Positions 1 to 9,640 of a stretch of 29,508 bases of DNA are shown here, piece after piece. Made by a program: the position numbers and the translations under genes. Source of the stretch: Neocallimastix lanati (nom. inval.) (taxonomy: Eukaryota > Neocallimastigomycota > Neocallimastigomycetes > Neocallimastigales > Neocallimastigaceae); contig JACVTC010000198.1 of assembly GCA_016946835.1 (NCBI GenBank), positions 187,501 to 217,008 of the forward strand, in the 5' to 3' direction. Each line of letters opens with the position of its first letter. Position 1 is the stretch's first letter. The notes under the pieces were generated by a model. It was given only the letters and a program-made list of their open reading frames with translations, was not told where the DNA came from and did not search any database.

Positions 1-63
1 AAAAAATTTAATTAAAATATATATATTCAAACATAATATGAAAAAAATTTTTTTAAAAAAAAA

Positions 64-230
64 AAAAAAAAAAAAAAGAAATTAGAAAATTAGTAATTAA
101 TTAATTTTTATTTTTCAATTTTTTTTTATATTAATTTTTTATTATACAACTAAATTTTTAAAAAAAATTTATATATATAAAAGTAAAAATTAAATTAATT
201 TTTTTTTTTAATCACTAATTTTCTAATTTC

Positions 231-244
<14 letters not shown>
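64..244. repeat. Inverted repeat (fold-back), about 37-bp arms
   Basis: The arms at 64-100 and 208-244 are reverse complements with one mismatch (position 95 region, AGTAATT against AGTGATT). About 14 bp of each arm is a plain A or T run; the other 23 bp is mixed sequence starting GAAATTAGAAAATTAG. The spacer is 107 bp of AT-only sequence. It could be a small fold-back or MITE-like element; no target duplication was identified. Confidence 0.5.
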
Positions 245-264
<20 letters not shown>

Positions 265-383
265 GATTGAGTTGTAAGATTGATCTTTCATTTAAACTTA
301 TCGAGTTTTTTTTTTTTTTTTAAAAAAAAAAATAAAAATAAAAATAAAAATAAATAAAAAATTTAATATCAAAAAGGTTTATC

Positions 384-418
<35 letters not shown>

Positions 419-1017
419 ATTTTCGAATCCTATAAAAATATATATCAATAGATAGTTTATATATTATATTTTATTTTATATATTATATTTTTATTTTATA
501 AATAAAATCTTAAGTTATATTAAATACATAAAAATTTAAATTATATTTTTAAAAAAAAAAAAATATAATAAATTAAAACAAGAAATAGTAATTAGAGTAG
601 ATTAAAATACATTAATCTATATTGTGTAAATTAAAGTAATAATAATAAAATTATAATAAAAATTTAAAAGGACTAATGAAATTATAAAAATATAATAGTG
701 CTGAAAATGTCTTTTTCTTTTTCTTTTTCTTTTTTTTTTAAAAAAAAAAAACATTTTTTGTAAAATATAAAATTTGTACTATATGAAAAAAAATAAAATT
801 AAATAACTGTAATCTAAATAAAATCATAAAAAGTAAAAACATTTAATACTTTTACTTTTTATTTTAATTTTTATTATACATTTTGCTTTTATCTATATTT
901 TATACAATTAATTGTAATTATTATTAAAAGTTTTATAAAAAAAAATAACTCAAGTAATGAATAAAAATTTTATTCTTATATTTATATTAAAAATTTTAAA
1001 GTAATTTGCTGATCTCT
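245..1017. other. AT-rich stretch without a recognisable gene
   Basis: Homopolymer runs, (TTTTC)n-like and (AAAAT)n-like tracts. The motif TTATCGAG followed by a long T run occurs twice, near 299 and 379. I see no open frame with recognisable protein content and no tRNA fold; the TTTCGAATCC near 421 lacks an A box at the right distance. Confidence 0.6.
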
Positions 1018-1381
1018 TCACTGTAAGATTTTAATAAATTTATTAAAACCTTTTCTTACCTAATGATTATCATAGTAACTATAATCTAACTTTGGTACAA
1101 TAATATTTTTATCTTTAAGACTTTTTTTTTTCCTTTAATTTATTATACCAATCTAAAGACATAATTTTATCACCAAATAAATTTGAATCTCTACTAAAAG
1201 AAAAATTGGTGATTTGTTTTTATAATAACATAGTTAAATTTTTTTTCACCTACTTTTATAATCAAGATTATACCTTTTATAATTATTTATAAATAATAAT
1301 ATGTAATAAGATTTATTCTTATATTTTGGTCCAATGGATAAACGCATAATCAATTTTTCAAAAGGAACTTCACCAGCTAGT

Positions 1382-1421
<40 letters not shown>

Positions 1422-1438
1422 TTTAATGACTTTTTCTT

Positions 1439-1473
<35 letters not shown>

Positions 1474-2215
1474 GATACTTATAAAGAATCATATATAAAA
1501 ATATTTTGTAATAATCACGAATAAAAATGCACATGTATTTTTTTTTTTTTTTTTAATCAGATCTATATCCGTTATCTACAAAATCGGTTTATGTTTATCA
1601 GCTAAAATTCCAGAGTATTTCTTTTTTCGAAATAATAAGCATTCGGGAAAAGGTATTTTCATATTTTAGATGCATCCCTTCTGGTAGTAGATTTGTCACG
1701 ATATTAGATACCTCTTTGCACTCTTTAACAAATTTATCAGTATCAAAATGATCCAAATTATTATTTTTGAACATTTTCATTATCATTAATAATATTGTTG
1801 TTGTTGTTGTTATTGTTGTTGTTATTGATTTTATTGCTATTTTTATTTTTTTGCCATAATACATTTCAAAAAAAAAGCTTTTTTTTTTTCTCTTTTTTTT
1901 TTCTCTTTTTTTATATTCGATTAGACAGGAATCCGTATCGCCATAGTTGACATGAAATTTTGTTTTTTTTTTTTTTTTTTCTTGAATAATATTTATGGCT
2001 TTATTTAAGGTATTTTCTTCCCATTCCGGGTGGTACATTCTGCGCCAGGTAAAAAATCTTAAGAATTTTAATGAGCTAAATCCAAGACATCCATAAATTG
2101 AGTTTTCTTGAATTTTCAATGCCTATTACCGCTTGTCATAAATAATATAATCCGCACCAGAGAGATTCCTTCATTAAAATTTTTATATCGTACACGTTCT
2201 GATAAAAGCACTTTC
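1018..2215 (-). pseudogene. Decayed, 5'-truncated family B DNA polymerase (NCLDV-like)
   Basis: Reading right to left, the minus strand carries PolB landmarks in the correct order. These are the polymerase motif B (NSIYG, near 2100-2086), motif C (YGDTDS, 1945-1928), a KYE...F...SKK block ending near 1630, a vPFEKL block near 1365-1350, a YKNK block, a GEKKFNYV-like block near 1245, and a LDYSYY block near 1095-1065. They lie in different frames. I see frameshifts near 2160 (a CT-repeat slip), near 2060 and 1995 (a compensating pair between motifs B and C), near 1633 (A/T run) and near 1250. Stops occur at 2123-2128 (TAA then TAG) and 1060-1062 (TAG). Poly-T blocks at about 1382-1419, 1450-1482 and 1540-1554 and a K/T-rich stretch after motif C look like low-complexity insertions. 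The exonuclease domain and motif A are absent, so the 5' half is missing. The family assignment is firm; the NCLDV origin rests mainly on the adjacent viral-type RPB2. Confidence 0.85.
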
Positions 2216-2487
2216 ATCATCTGTAGCAAAAATACCAATATGATTCATACTCATTTAATTTTAATCAAATAAAAAAAAAATTGATTTTAAAAAAAATATA
2301 TATATATGTAAACAACGATACATTTTATTCAATTATTTTTTTTTTTTTTTTTTTTTTAAAAAAATTTTATTTATTAATATTTTTTTTTTTTATTTAATAT
2401 AATATTATATAATTATTATTTTTTTTTTTATATATATATTAAACTTATAAATCTATACATAATATTTTAATTAATATTTAATCGAAT

Positions 2488-2537
<50 letters not shown>

Positions 2538-2545
2538 ATAATATT
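2216..2545. other. AT-rich spacer between the two viral-like genes
   Basis: Poly-T runs, (AT)n at 2490-2521 and short AT-only sequence. The first 60 bp next to the polymerase fragment (2216-2275) is of normal complexity and may be further polymerase remnant, but no conserved PolB motif is visible there. Nothing else is supportable. Confidence 0.6.
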
Positions 2546-5500
2546 TTATTCATAAATTGAAGTACGTATTCCAATGGATCCTAAATAAGAATTCATAATA
2601 TTAAAACCATTTGAAACGTTTAAAATAGTAGTTGGTGTATTACAGCAAGTGTTTAAAGTATTTACAGAATGACATATTTTACAATATCGAATATCTATTG
2701 CATCAGTATTATTTTTAAACATATCCTGTATTATAGCATTAGTACCATGTGCTACTAAGGCATCCTTTTCCATTTCACCAATTCTTAATCCACCATTATG
2801 AGATTTTCCTTCAGTAGGTTGTTTACTAATAGAATTAACAGTTCCTGTGGTACGATAAAACATTTTTTCTTGAACTTGATGTTGTAAGGCAGTGTAGTAA
2901 CAAACTCCAACAAACGCATTTCCAATAGATTTACCGGAAATTGGATCGACCATCTCTTCTAAAATTGGAATATCACTTTCAAAGAATTTTGATTTAAACG
3001 AACGTAAATCGTCGCTTTCTATAGAGGCATCAAAATACGTTCCAAATCTCTGTGGATCCATAATCATACATTTACCAACATACATTTCAATTAAATGACC
3101 TACCGTCATTCTTGAAGGAAAAGCATGTGAATTTACAATGATATCAGGAATAACACCATATTTTGTTCTTGGCATCATTTCTTCTAGTAATATCGAACCA
3201 ATCACTCCCTTCTGAGCATATCGACTTGCAAATTTATCACCTTGTTGTGGTTGATATAAATGTCGAACTTTTACACAGCAATAGCATACATCACCCTCAA
3301 TATATCGGGTACAATGATCCACAATCACCGGTTTTCTGAAAATATTTTCTACATCAGTCACTTTATTTGAAATCACATCATATATACGAAATAGTGGTTC
3401 ATTGGCATTGTGAGGATTATAAGCAATTTTTGTATTTGGTTTTGGTAAGCCATCTTTATAGTTTAAATTGATGTTGATTAATATTTCCCTTTTAACGTTA
3501 TAGGATAAGTATTGATACCGATACTTAATATTATTAAATAATCCATCTTTAATGCTTTTATCATTAAATATTAAACTATCCTCTTGATTGTTGCCATATG
3601 CCATGATAGCCACAATGGCATTTTGACCTCCGAATCTGTGGTATGTATTTCCAGTAGTCACCAGATGTGTATCATCACTTTCAATAGTAATATTTGATAA
3701 GTTAGCGAGACGGTTTCTAAATTCATTATTATTTAAAGTTAAATTTTTATTAAATTTAATATCTTCCGAATTCTCTTTCTTCCCATCCATTATTTCGGGC
3801 TTATTTTCATGATCACTATTCTTACTTGAATTTTCTTCAATAGAATTATCCGAAAACTCTAAATTCGAAAATAATTCACTCATATTAATAGTATCCTTAT
3901 TAAGTAAGAAATCTAAGGACTTATAATGAAACAGTCTTCGTGATAAAATATATTCTAGTTTTGTCATACAAAGTGGTCTTTGTGCATTAATTAGTTTTCT
4001 AGAATTATCATTGTATTTAAAGATGGTGCTATCATTCGACATACACTGCTTTGTCATTCCAGCTTGAAATGTGAGTCTTGGTACATGATTATTACCAGGA
4101 AATGGCGATAAGGCACTAATTAAACCAAAAACAAAGTTTGGATCAAGTTCTTCGTATTGATAATTGATATTCATTTTATTTTCAGAAATTTCAACAAGTC
4201 TTATGCCAATTTCTTTTCCGTCTTTCTTTATTCTAATTGGTCGAAACATTCTTCCTTCATCCGTAAATAAATAATAACTGATGTTATCAAAAACACAACT
4301 TATATAAGGATATTTCAATTTTAATACTTTATAAGTATAGTCTACTAAATCGGTGGTAGTGAATCCGATAAAACGTGTATTCAATAATACTGGATATTTT
4401 TTTCCAGTTTTTAAAGTTTTTCTTTTTTCATTAGGGCTATTAGAATTAGTAGTGCCACTATCACAATAATCATCATCTCCATATTCAGAGTTACTTTGAC
4501 TATTATTATTACTTTTATTTTCAGAGTTACTTTGACTATTATCATTACTTTTATTTTCAGTGCTACTTTGACTATTATTATTACTTTTATTTTCAGAGTT
4601 ACTTTGACTATTATCATTACTTTTATTTTCAAAGTTATTTTGGCTATTATCATTAATATTTTTATCTGAATTACTATTACTATTATCGTCATCTTTTTTA
4701 TCTTGAGTTGTAGCATCATATATTTCATTATACTTGAATAAAAAGGGTTCAAGAATTTTTTCATCAATAGTAAAATCTGGCCCCATTAATACAGATAATC
4801 CAAAATATTTTACAAAGCCTACATCTTTGGATTCAGGAGTTTCAAATGGACAAAAATAACCGTAATCATAAGACATACGAAGTTGAGAATTATCACTCTC
4901 TGTGTTGATGGGAATTTGAACTCTTCGTAAATGGGAAAGTTTATCATAGTAAGAACGTTTACTTAGCGTTTGCACTGAAATAGCTTCATATTCTCGAAAA
5001 TAAGAACGAACTTTTCCAGATTTTACATTTCCGTACAATTTTATATTTAAATTTTTAATGAACCTATCCAGTGGTAATTTTTTATTTTCCAATGTAAAAT
5101 ATTTTATGCTACGATATAAGGAATAAGGAAAGGTATCAATACGACTATTATAATATTGAACATTTCCTTCATTATGGAATAACGATCTTGCCATTGCCAA
5201 ATAAGTATAGAATTTAGTAGCTTTATCATCATATGACGAATCGTTTGATGATGATTCATTACAACGTAAGTAGTCTGGAGTAAAGTAACTATCGATCATT
5301 CTATCGACCATGGATAATATTTTATTATGACTTTCGGAACGACGAGCTATAATAGATTGTAATGTTTCTTCAGGAAAGGCATCCGGAATAATAATAATAA
5401 TATCTTTAGGTAAATCTTCACCAATCACGACCGATAGGATTATATTTTTAATTTCATCCAAGGAAAGCGAAGGATTCAAATGATGAAGAATATACACCAA

Positions 5501-6187
5501 TGATATACTTTGTCTTTCATGCGACTTAATTCCTTTTATACGTAACTCTTGGAAAAATAATGAATAATAAACTCTAATATCTAATAAGGTATATCTTTTT
5601 ATATTGCTTAATTTTTTTTCTCGACTTTTATTTGAAAATCGATAATGTATATCAATATTGGTGTATTCATTGTTTAAATCCACATAATATTCATTCCCCA
5701 AATTATGGTAATCAAATTTACCTTCTTCACTTTTTCTTTTACTTCTTGTAGATTGTTTTAACAAAATCTTTTTTAAATATACAAGGTATTGATAATCGGT
5801 AAACATCTCCAGAGATTGAAATTTTCCTTTTTCATTACATTCCTTATACTCAATGCGATCCTCCTTATAAACAAAAAAAGGCGTACAAAATATTTCTTGT
5901 GAAATAATCACTTTTTCAATCCCATCTACAACGAATACTCCGTCGATTGGTGCTGGTATTTTAATTTCATAATCATCATGAGTTAAGGATATATAGTAGG
6001 TTTTTTTCTCTACCATTAAATGATCATACTCTACCTCTGGAATGGAAATAGTTAAAGGATTTAATTTAGGTAGCTTATTTTCTAAAAATATTTTAATATC
6101 ATACAACTTTTTTATAAATAATTTATCTATATTGGCATAGACATTATACTGATTTATAAATTTTGACAAATAATTATTTTCGCTCAT
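2546..6187 (-). CDS. Second-largest DNA-directed RNA polymerase subunit, RPB2-like, NCLDV type
   Basis: This is the beta/RPB2 subunit of a multisubunit RNA polymerase, which forms half of the catalytic cleft. The frame is open upstream to 6220, but that codon is TTG; the first ATG is at 6187, giving 1213 aa. Visible blocks, in that numbering: N-terminal protrusion (about 50-100), fork with CPFETPES (446-453), external-1-like region (600-650), the hybrid-binding block GGQNAIVAIMAYGNNQEDS (853-871), the QQGDKFASRYAQKG block with its conserved basic residues (981-994), PDIIVNSHAFPSRMT (1014-1028), NGGLRIGEMEKD (1131-1142), and a C-terminal Cys cluster (C1169, C1172, C1181, C1182) whose second pair is adjacent and not CxxC. 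Two low-complexity insertions (about 494-595 and 764-824) sit between conserved blocks. The length and the compact C-terminus match NCLDV RPB2 proteins (asfarvirus-like size) better than host RPB2. No intron is apparent. The frame is intact, unlike the neighbouring polymerase. Whether it is expressed cannot be told from sequence. Confidence 0.9.
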   Translation of the reverse strand: MSENNYLSKFINQYNVYANIDKLFIKKLYDIKIFLENKLPKLNPLTISIPEVEYDHLMVEKKTYYISLTHDDYEIKIPAPIDGVFVVDGIEKVIISQEIFCTPFFVYKEDRIEYKECNEKGKFQSLEMFTDYQYLVYLKKILLKQSTRSKRKSEEGKFDYHNLGNEYYVDLNNEYTNIDIHYRFSNKSREKKLSNIKRYTLLDIRVYYSLFFQELRIKGIKSHERQSISLVYILHHLNPSLSLDEIKNIILSVVIGEDLPKDIIIIIPDAFPEETLQSIIARRSESHNKILSMVDRMIDSYFTPDYLRCNESSSNDSSYDDKATKFYTYLAMARSLFHNEGNVQYYNSRIDTFPYSLYRSIKYFTLENKKLPLDRFIKNLNIKLYGNVKSGKVRSYFREYEAISVQTLSKRSYYDKLSHLRRVQIPINTESDNSQLRMSYDYGYFCPFETPESKDVGFVKYFGLSVLMGPDFTIDEKILEPFLFKYNEIYDATTQDKKDDDNSNSNSDKNINDNSQNNFENKSNDNSQSNSENKSNNNSQSSTENKSNDNSQSNSENKSNNNSQSNSEYGDDDYCDSGTTNSNSPNEKRKTLKTGKKYPVLLNTRFIGFTTTDLVDYTYKVLKLKYPYISCVFDNISYYLFTDEGRMFRPIRIKKDGKEIGIRLVEISENKMNINYQYEELDPNFVFGLISALSPFPGNNHVPRLTFQAGMTKQCMSNDSTIFKYNDNSRKLINAQRPLCMTKLEYILSRRLFHYKSLDFLLNKDTINMSELFSNLEFSDNSIEENSSKNSDHENKPEIMDGKKENSEDIKFNKNLTLNNNEFRNRLANLSNITIESDDTHLVTTGNTYHRFGGQNAIVAIMAYGNNQEDSLIFNDKSIKDGLFNNIKYRYQYLSYNVKREILININLNYKDGLPKPNTKIAYNPHNANEPLFRIYDVISNKVTDVENIFRKPVIVDHCTRYIEGDVCYCCVKVRHLYQPQQGDKFASRYAQKGVIGSILLEEMMPRTKYGVIPDIIVNSHAFPSRMTVGHLIEMYVGKCMIMDPQRFGTYFDASIESDDLRSFKSKFFESDIPILEEMVDPISGKSIGNAFVGVCYYTALQHQVQEKMFYRTTGTVNSISKQPTEGKSHNGGLRIGEMEKDALVAHGTNAIIQDMFKNNTDAIDIRYCKICHSVNTLNTCCNTPTTILNVSNGFNIMNSYLGSIGIRTSIYE
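4487..4660. repeat. 36-bp tandem repeat inside the RPB2-like gene
   Basis: Units start at 4487, 4523, 4559, 4595 and 4631, a period of exactly 36 bp, with a few substitutions in the last unit. On the minus strand each unit encodes a 12-residue block of the type N(D/N)NSQSNSENKS. The period is a multiple of three, so copy-number change keeps the reading frame. The repeat lies in the linker between the fork and external-1 regions. Confidence 0.9.
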
Positions 6188-6689
6188 GTCATGGAATGAT
6201 TTCTTTATTAAAAAATTCAAAATTAATTAATCACATATTAAATCAGTTGAAAACAACTTATTACACCACATCACCCTTGGAAGATATAGTTGCTATTAAT
6301 AATTTTTATTATTTTATTATTTTATAATTACAATATTATTTCTACTAAAGAAAAACAAAAACAAGAAAAAGAATTACTATGAATTGTAACTATGAATTAT
6401 AACTGTAAAGTATTAATAATATATAATTATTATAAATAAATATAATAAATAAGAATATAATAATATTTTAATATGAATAATATATAGATAATATATAGAT
6501 AATATAAACTATTATATTAATTATATAAACTTTAATAATTTAAAATAAAAAGGATAATTTAATATTTAAGAAATATATATAAGAAATATAAATACTATAG
6601 ACAAAATATAAATAATATAAAATATAAATAATAATATAAAATATATAATAATATAAATTATTATAATAAGATATAAATTTAATATCTGA
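6188..6689. other. Upstream flank of the RPB2-like gene, AT-rich
   Basis: The first 100 bp (6188-6290) has mixed composition and would contain the RPB2 promoter or 5' leader on the minus strand. The rest is AT-only with ATATAGATA-type short repeats. No promoter motif can be named with confidence. Confidence 0.5.
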
Positions 6690-6878
6690 ATATACAAATA
6701 TTCAAATATACAAATATGTTGCTACACATATTTGTCTTATATCACATTTGCAACACGAAATTCCACTCCTCCTCTACTATTGAAACGTATATTTCAAAAT
6801 ATGGAAAGTACGGTAACATCTTTTAAACGACCAATAAATTACCATTTAAATCAATGGCTTGATAATGGAATATTTTGA

Positions 6879-6926
<48 letters not shown>

Positions 6927-7019
6927 ATAATAAAAATACTAATAATAAATATATCAGAAGTTATTTGTAACGCTTGTATAGAATTTATTTCTTTTCATTA
7001 TTATGAAGCAGAAGTTTAA
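6690..7019 (+). pseudogene. Broken reading frame of unknown identity
   Basis: One plus-strand frame is open from 6690 to a TGA at 6876-6878. The same frame continues through a long A tract (Lys run, about 6886-6924) to a TAA at 7017-7019. Both segments have normal amino-acid variety, unlike the AT-only surroundings: the first contains FKRPINYHLNQWLDNGIF just before the stop, the second contains SEVICNACIEF. An internal ATG lies at 6801. I do not recognise the protein. Its position next to the viral-like genes and its A-tract disruption, like that in the polymerase remnant, suggest decay from the same insertion. It could also be a host exon remnant. Confidence 0.35.
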
Positions 7020-8010
7020 ATTAATTTTTAAATCGTAGAATATAAACTTTATTTTTTACCAATAAAAAAAATAATAATAAAAATTGAAAATTGAAAATTG
7101 AAAAATTTTACAGAAAAAATAACAAAAAAATAATTTTTTTTTTCAATATTAATAAGTTTCTATTCAATATTTCTTCATATTTTTTATATATCTACCGTTC
7201 TAATTTTTTTTTAGTATAATAAAACCATTTATATGCTTTATATGAATTCATCAAAGACTTATTAAGAATGATTAATAATTTAAAAAGAGAATATTTTTTT
7301 TCTCGATTTATTCATTTATATTTATTTGTATATAATTATATAATTAAAAAAAAAAATTTTTTTTTAATTTTATTTTTTTTTTTTTTCATTTAACAAAATT
7401 CATAAATTCTTAATTTATCAAATTAATTAAATTTTTATTATAAAAATAATATAAATAGAATTTATAATATAATTAAAATCGAGAAAAAAAAAACTTTTAA
7501 ATCAAAATATAAAAAGGTTAGGATATATATATATTATATTTTAAAAAATAAAAAAAAGTTTAATTAAAAAAAAAAAAAAAATCAAATTGATATAGAAACA
7601 TTAAAATATAGAAATATTAAAATATAGAAATATTAAAATATAGAAATATTAAAATAAAGAAATATTAAAATATAAAAATAACTTTTTATTAATTTACAGA
7701 AATAAAAAATAATAATTAATAAAATAATAGAATTTAATATAAATTATATCGACAACTTATTTCTTAAAGATTTGAAAATTTTTATTTATCGAATTTCATA
7801 ATAAATCTATCGATATATATAAAATTTTCAATTTTATTTCTATTGAAATATATCTATGTGAAAAAGCATCTTTTAATAATTTAATTATAAAACAAAGCCT
7901 TTTTTTTTAAAAAAAAAATATACATATATATTATTAATATTAATAATAATAAAAAGGCAAGTGATAATCTCTGTTGTAATAAACTTTTTTTTTTATATAG
8001 ATATTTAATA
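7020..8010. other. AT-rich stretch without a recognisable gene
   Basis: AT-only sequence with homopolymers. It includes a short tandem repeat at about 7597-7680 (unit TATTAAAATATAGAAA, period 16-17 bp, about five copies). No coding frame is supportable. Confidence 0.6.
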
Positions 8011-8016
8011 TAAAAA

Positions 8017-8083
8017 TTATAAAAATAGTAGAAATCCTTCAACAGCATCATCCCAAGTGAAACAAGCCATCGAGGACTCTTAA
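8017..8083. other. Coding-like island, strand undecided
   Basis: A short patch of normal base composition in AT-only DNA. On the minus strand an ATG at 8070 opens a 17-codon frame (MACFTWDDAVEGFLLFL) ending at 8017. On the plus strand a frame from 8024 ends at 8083 with SSQVKQAIEDS before TAA. Either could be a terminal exon or remnant. No splice partner was identified. Confidence 0.2.
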
Positions 8084-9543
8084 CTATTTAATGTGACTCT
8101 TTTTTACTTTTCATAAATTAAAAAAAAAAAAAAATTTAAAATAAAAATTTAATATAAACTTTAAAAATTTTATTTTTTCCAAAAAAACTTTTTACTTTGC
8201 TTTATTTTATTTTACTTTGCTTCACTTTATTTTACTTTGCTAATCAAATCAAATAAAAATAAAATAAAATAATAATATTAAAATATATGTATACATATAT
8301 ATATAGAAAATAAAATTAAATTTTTATTATTATTATTATTTATTATTCTCTTCCTATTCAATTGATCCTTTCACTCATTAATCATCGATATATTCATCTA
8401 TATCAATTCTTTTTTTATTTTATTTTATTTTATTTTAAATTTTAATTATTTCAATATTAATTAATTAATTATATTTTCTTAATATATTTTTAAATTTTAT
8501 TATAATATTATTTTATTATTTTTTTATTTTATTATTTTTTTATTTTATTATTTTATTATTTAATATTTAATATTTAATATTTTATTTTATTATTATTTTT
8601 TTCTATTTTATTTTATAATTAATTATTTTTTTTTAAAAAGTTTTTAATAAAAAAAAAGGTGTTGAACATAAAAGGAAATATTAATAAAAGTAGAAAAGAA
8701 AATTAAATTTCTTTTTTCTTTTTTTTAATGTATACATATTATTTTAATGTATGATACATTATTAATATTTCCTGTAATGTAATGTAATGTAAACGGCAAT
8801 TCTTACTTTTAATGAATTTCCAAAAAAAAAAAAATTATTTTATTATTTTATTATTAATTTTTAATATCCAACAACTATAAAATAAAAGAATTTTATTGGT
8901 TAATGCATACCTTTTTTCAACCACTTTTTTTTTTTTTTTTTTTTAGGATTTAAAACTTTATTTATTTCTGTTAAATTTAATTATTATTATTTTTATTTTA
9001 TTTTATTTTATTTTATTTTATATTCCTCCAATTTAATTTATATATTCAACAGATTTATTAATTTATTCTTTTTAAAGATAAATAAATATTTAAATTTATT
9101 ATTAAATAAATGACACTTTTAAATTATATACTAATATATATAAAATAACTTTTAAATATATTATAGTACATTATAATATATAAAATTTTTAAAAAATTCA
9201 ATCTTTTTAATTTACTTTTTTTTTTTAATTTTTCCCATATTAATATTAATAAAATAATAATGAAATATAAAATAATAATAAAAATAAAATAAATAATAGA
9301 ATATAAAATAATAATAAAATAAATAATAAAATAAATAATAAAATATAATAAATTAATAAAATATAATAAATTAATAAAATATAATAAAAATAAAATAATA
9401 AATTAATAAAAATAGAAGAAATATGGAAATATAAATTATTAAATGTATAAATAGTTGTTATATTTATTTAATTATTTATTTATTCATTTGTTTATTTCTT
9501 TGCTTTTTTTTTTTTTTTAAACGATTTAAACTAAAAAAAAAAA
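8084..9543. other. AT-rich stretch without a recognisable gene
   Basis: Contains TTTTA, ATTT and AATA short repeats and a (TGTAA)n tract near 8775. There is nothing coding-like apart from isolated mixed words. Confidence 0.6.
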
Positions 9544-9640
9544 AAGTCATTCAGTAGAGACTCTCCTTTTAAATCTGTTAAACAGTCAAAAAATCTTGAG
9601 TCTTCCAATTCTGTCAATTTAATTAATATCTACAATAATA
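9544..9640. other. Coding-like island, strand undecided
   Basis: A patch of about 80 bp with normal composition. The minus-strand frame from 9620 reads KLTELEDSRFFDCLTDLKGE and continues to a T run. The plus-strand frame from 9544 is Ser/Lys-rich (KSFSRDSPFKSVKQS) and open to about 9650. Both are plausible exon fragments. No convincing GT...AG pair was located. Confidence 0.2.

Noticed and set aside
416-435. tRNA B-box-like TTCGAATCC
   Set aside because: No A box and no cloverleaf can be formed with the flanking AT-only sequence.
1018-2128. Ciliate-like genetic code (UAA and UAG as Gln) to explain the stops in the polymerase
   Set aside because: The adjacent RPB2-like gene, the transposase and the Nab2-like gene have no internal UAA or UAG and end at sensible C-termini. 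The polymerase also has true frameshifts, so decay explains the data better.
4411-4767. A 118-codon minus-strand frame overlapping the RPB2-like gene
   Set aside because: It is an out-of-frame shadow of the 36-bp repeat and gives only Ile/Lys/Val-rich repeats.
6195-6290. Another gene end upstream of the RPB2-like gene on the minus strand
   Set aside because: A short frame ending ATISSKGDVV before double stops is visible, but its upstream part is AT-only and no homology is apparent. It may just be promoter or leader sequence.
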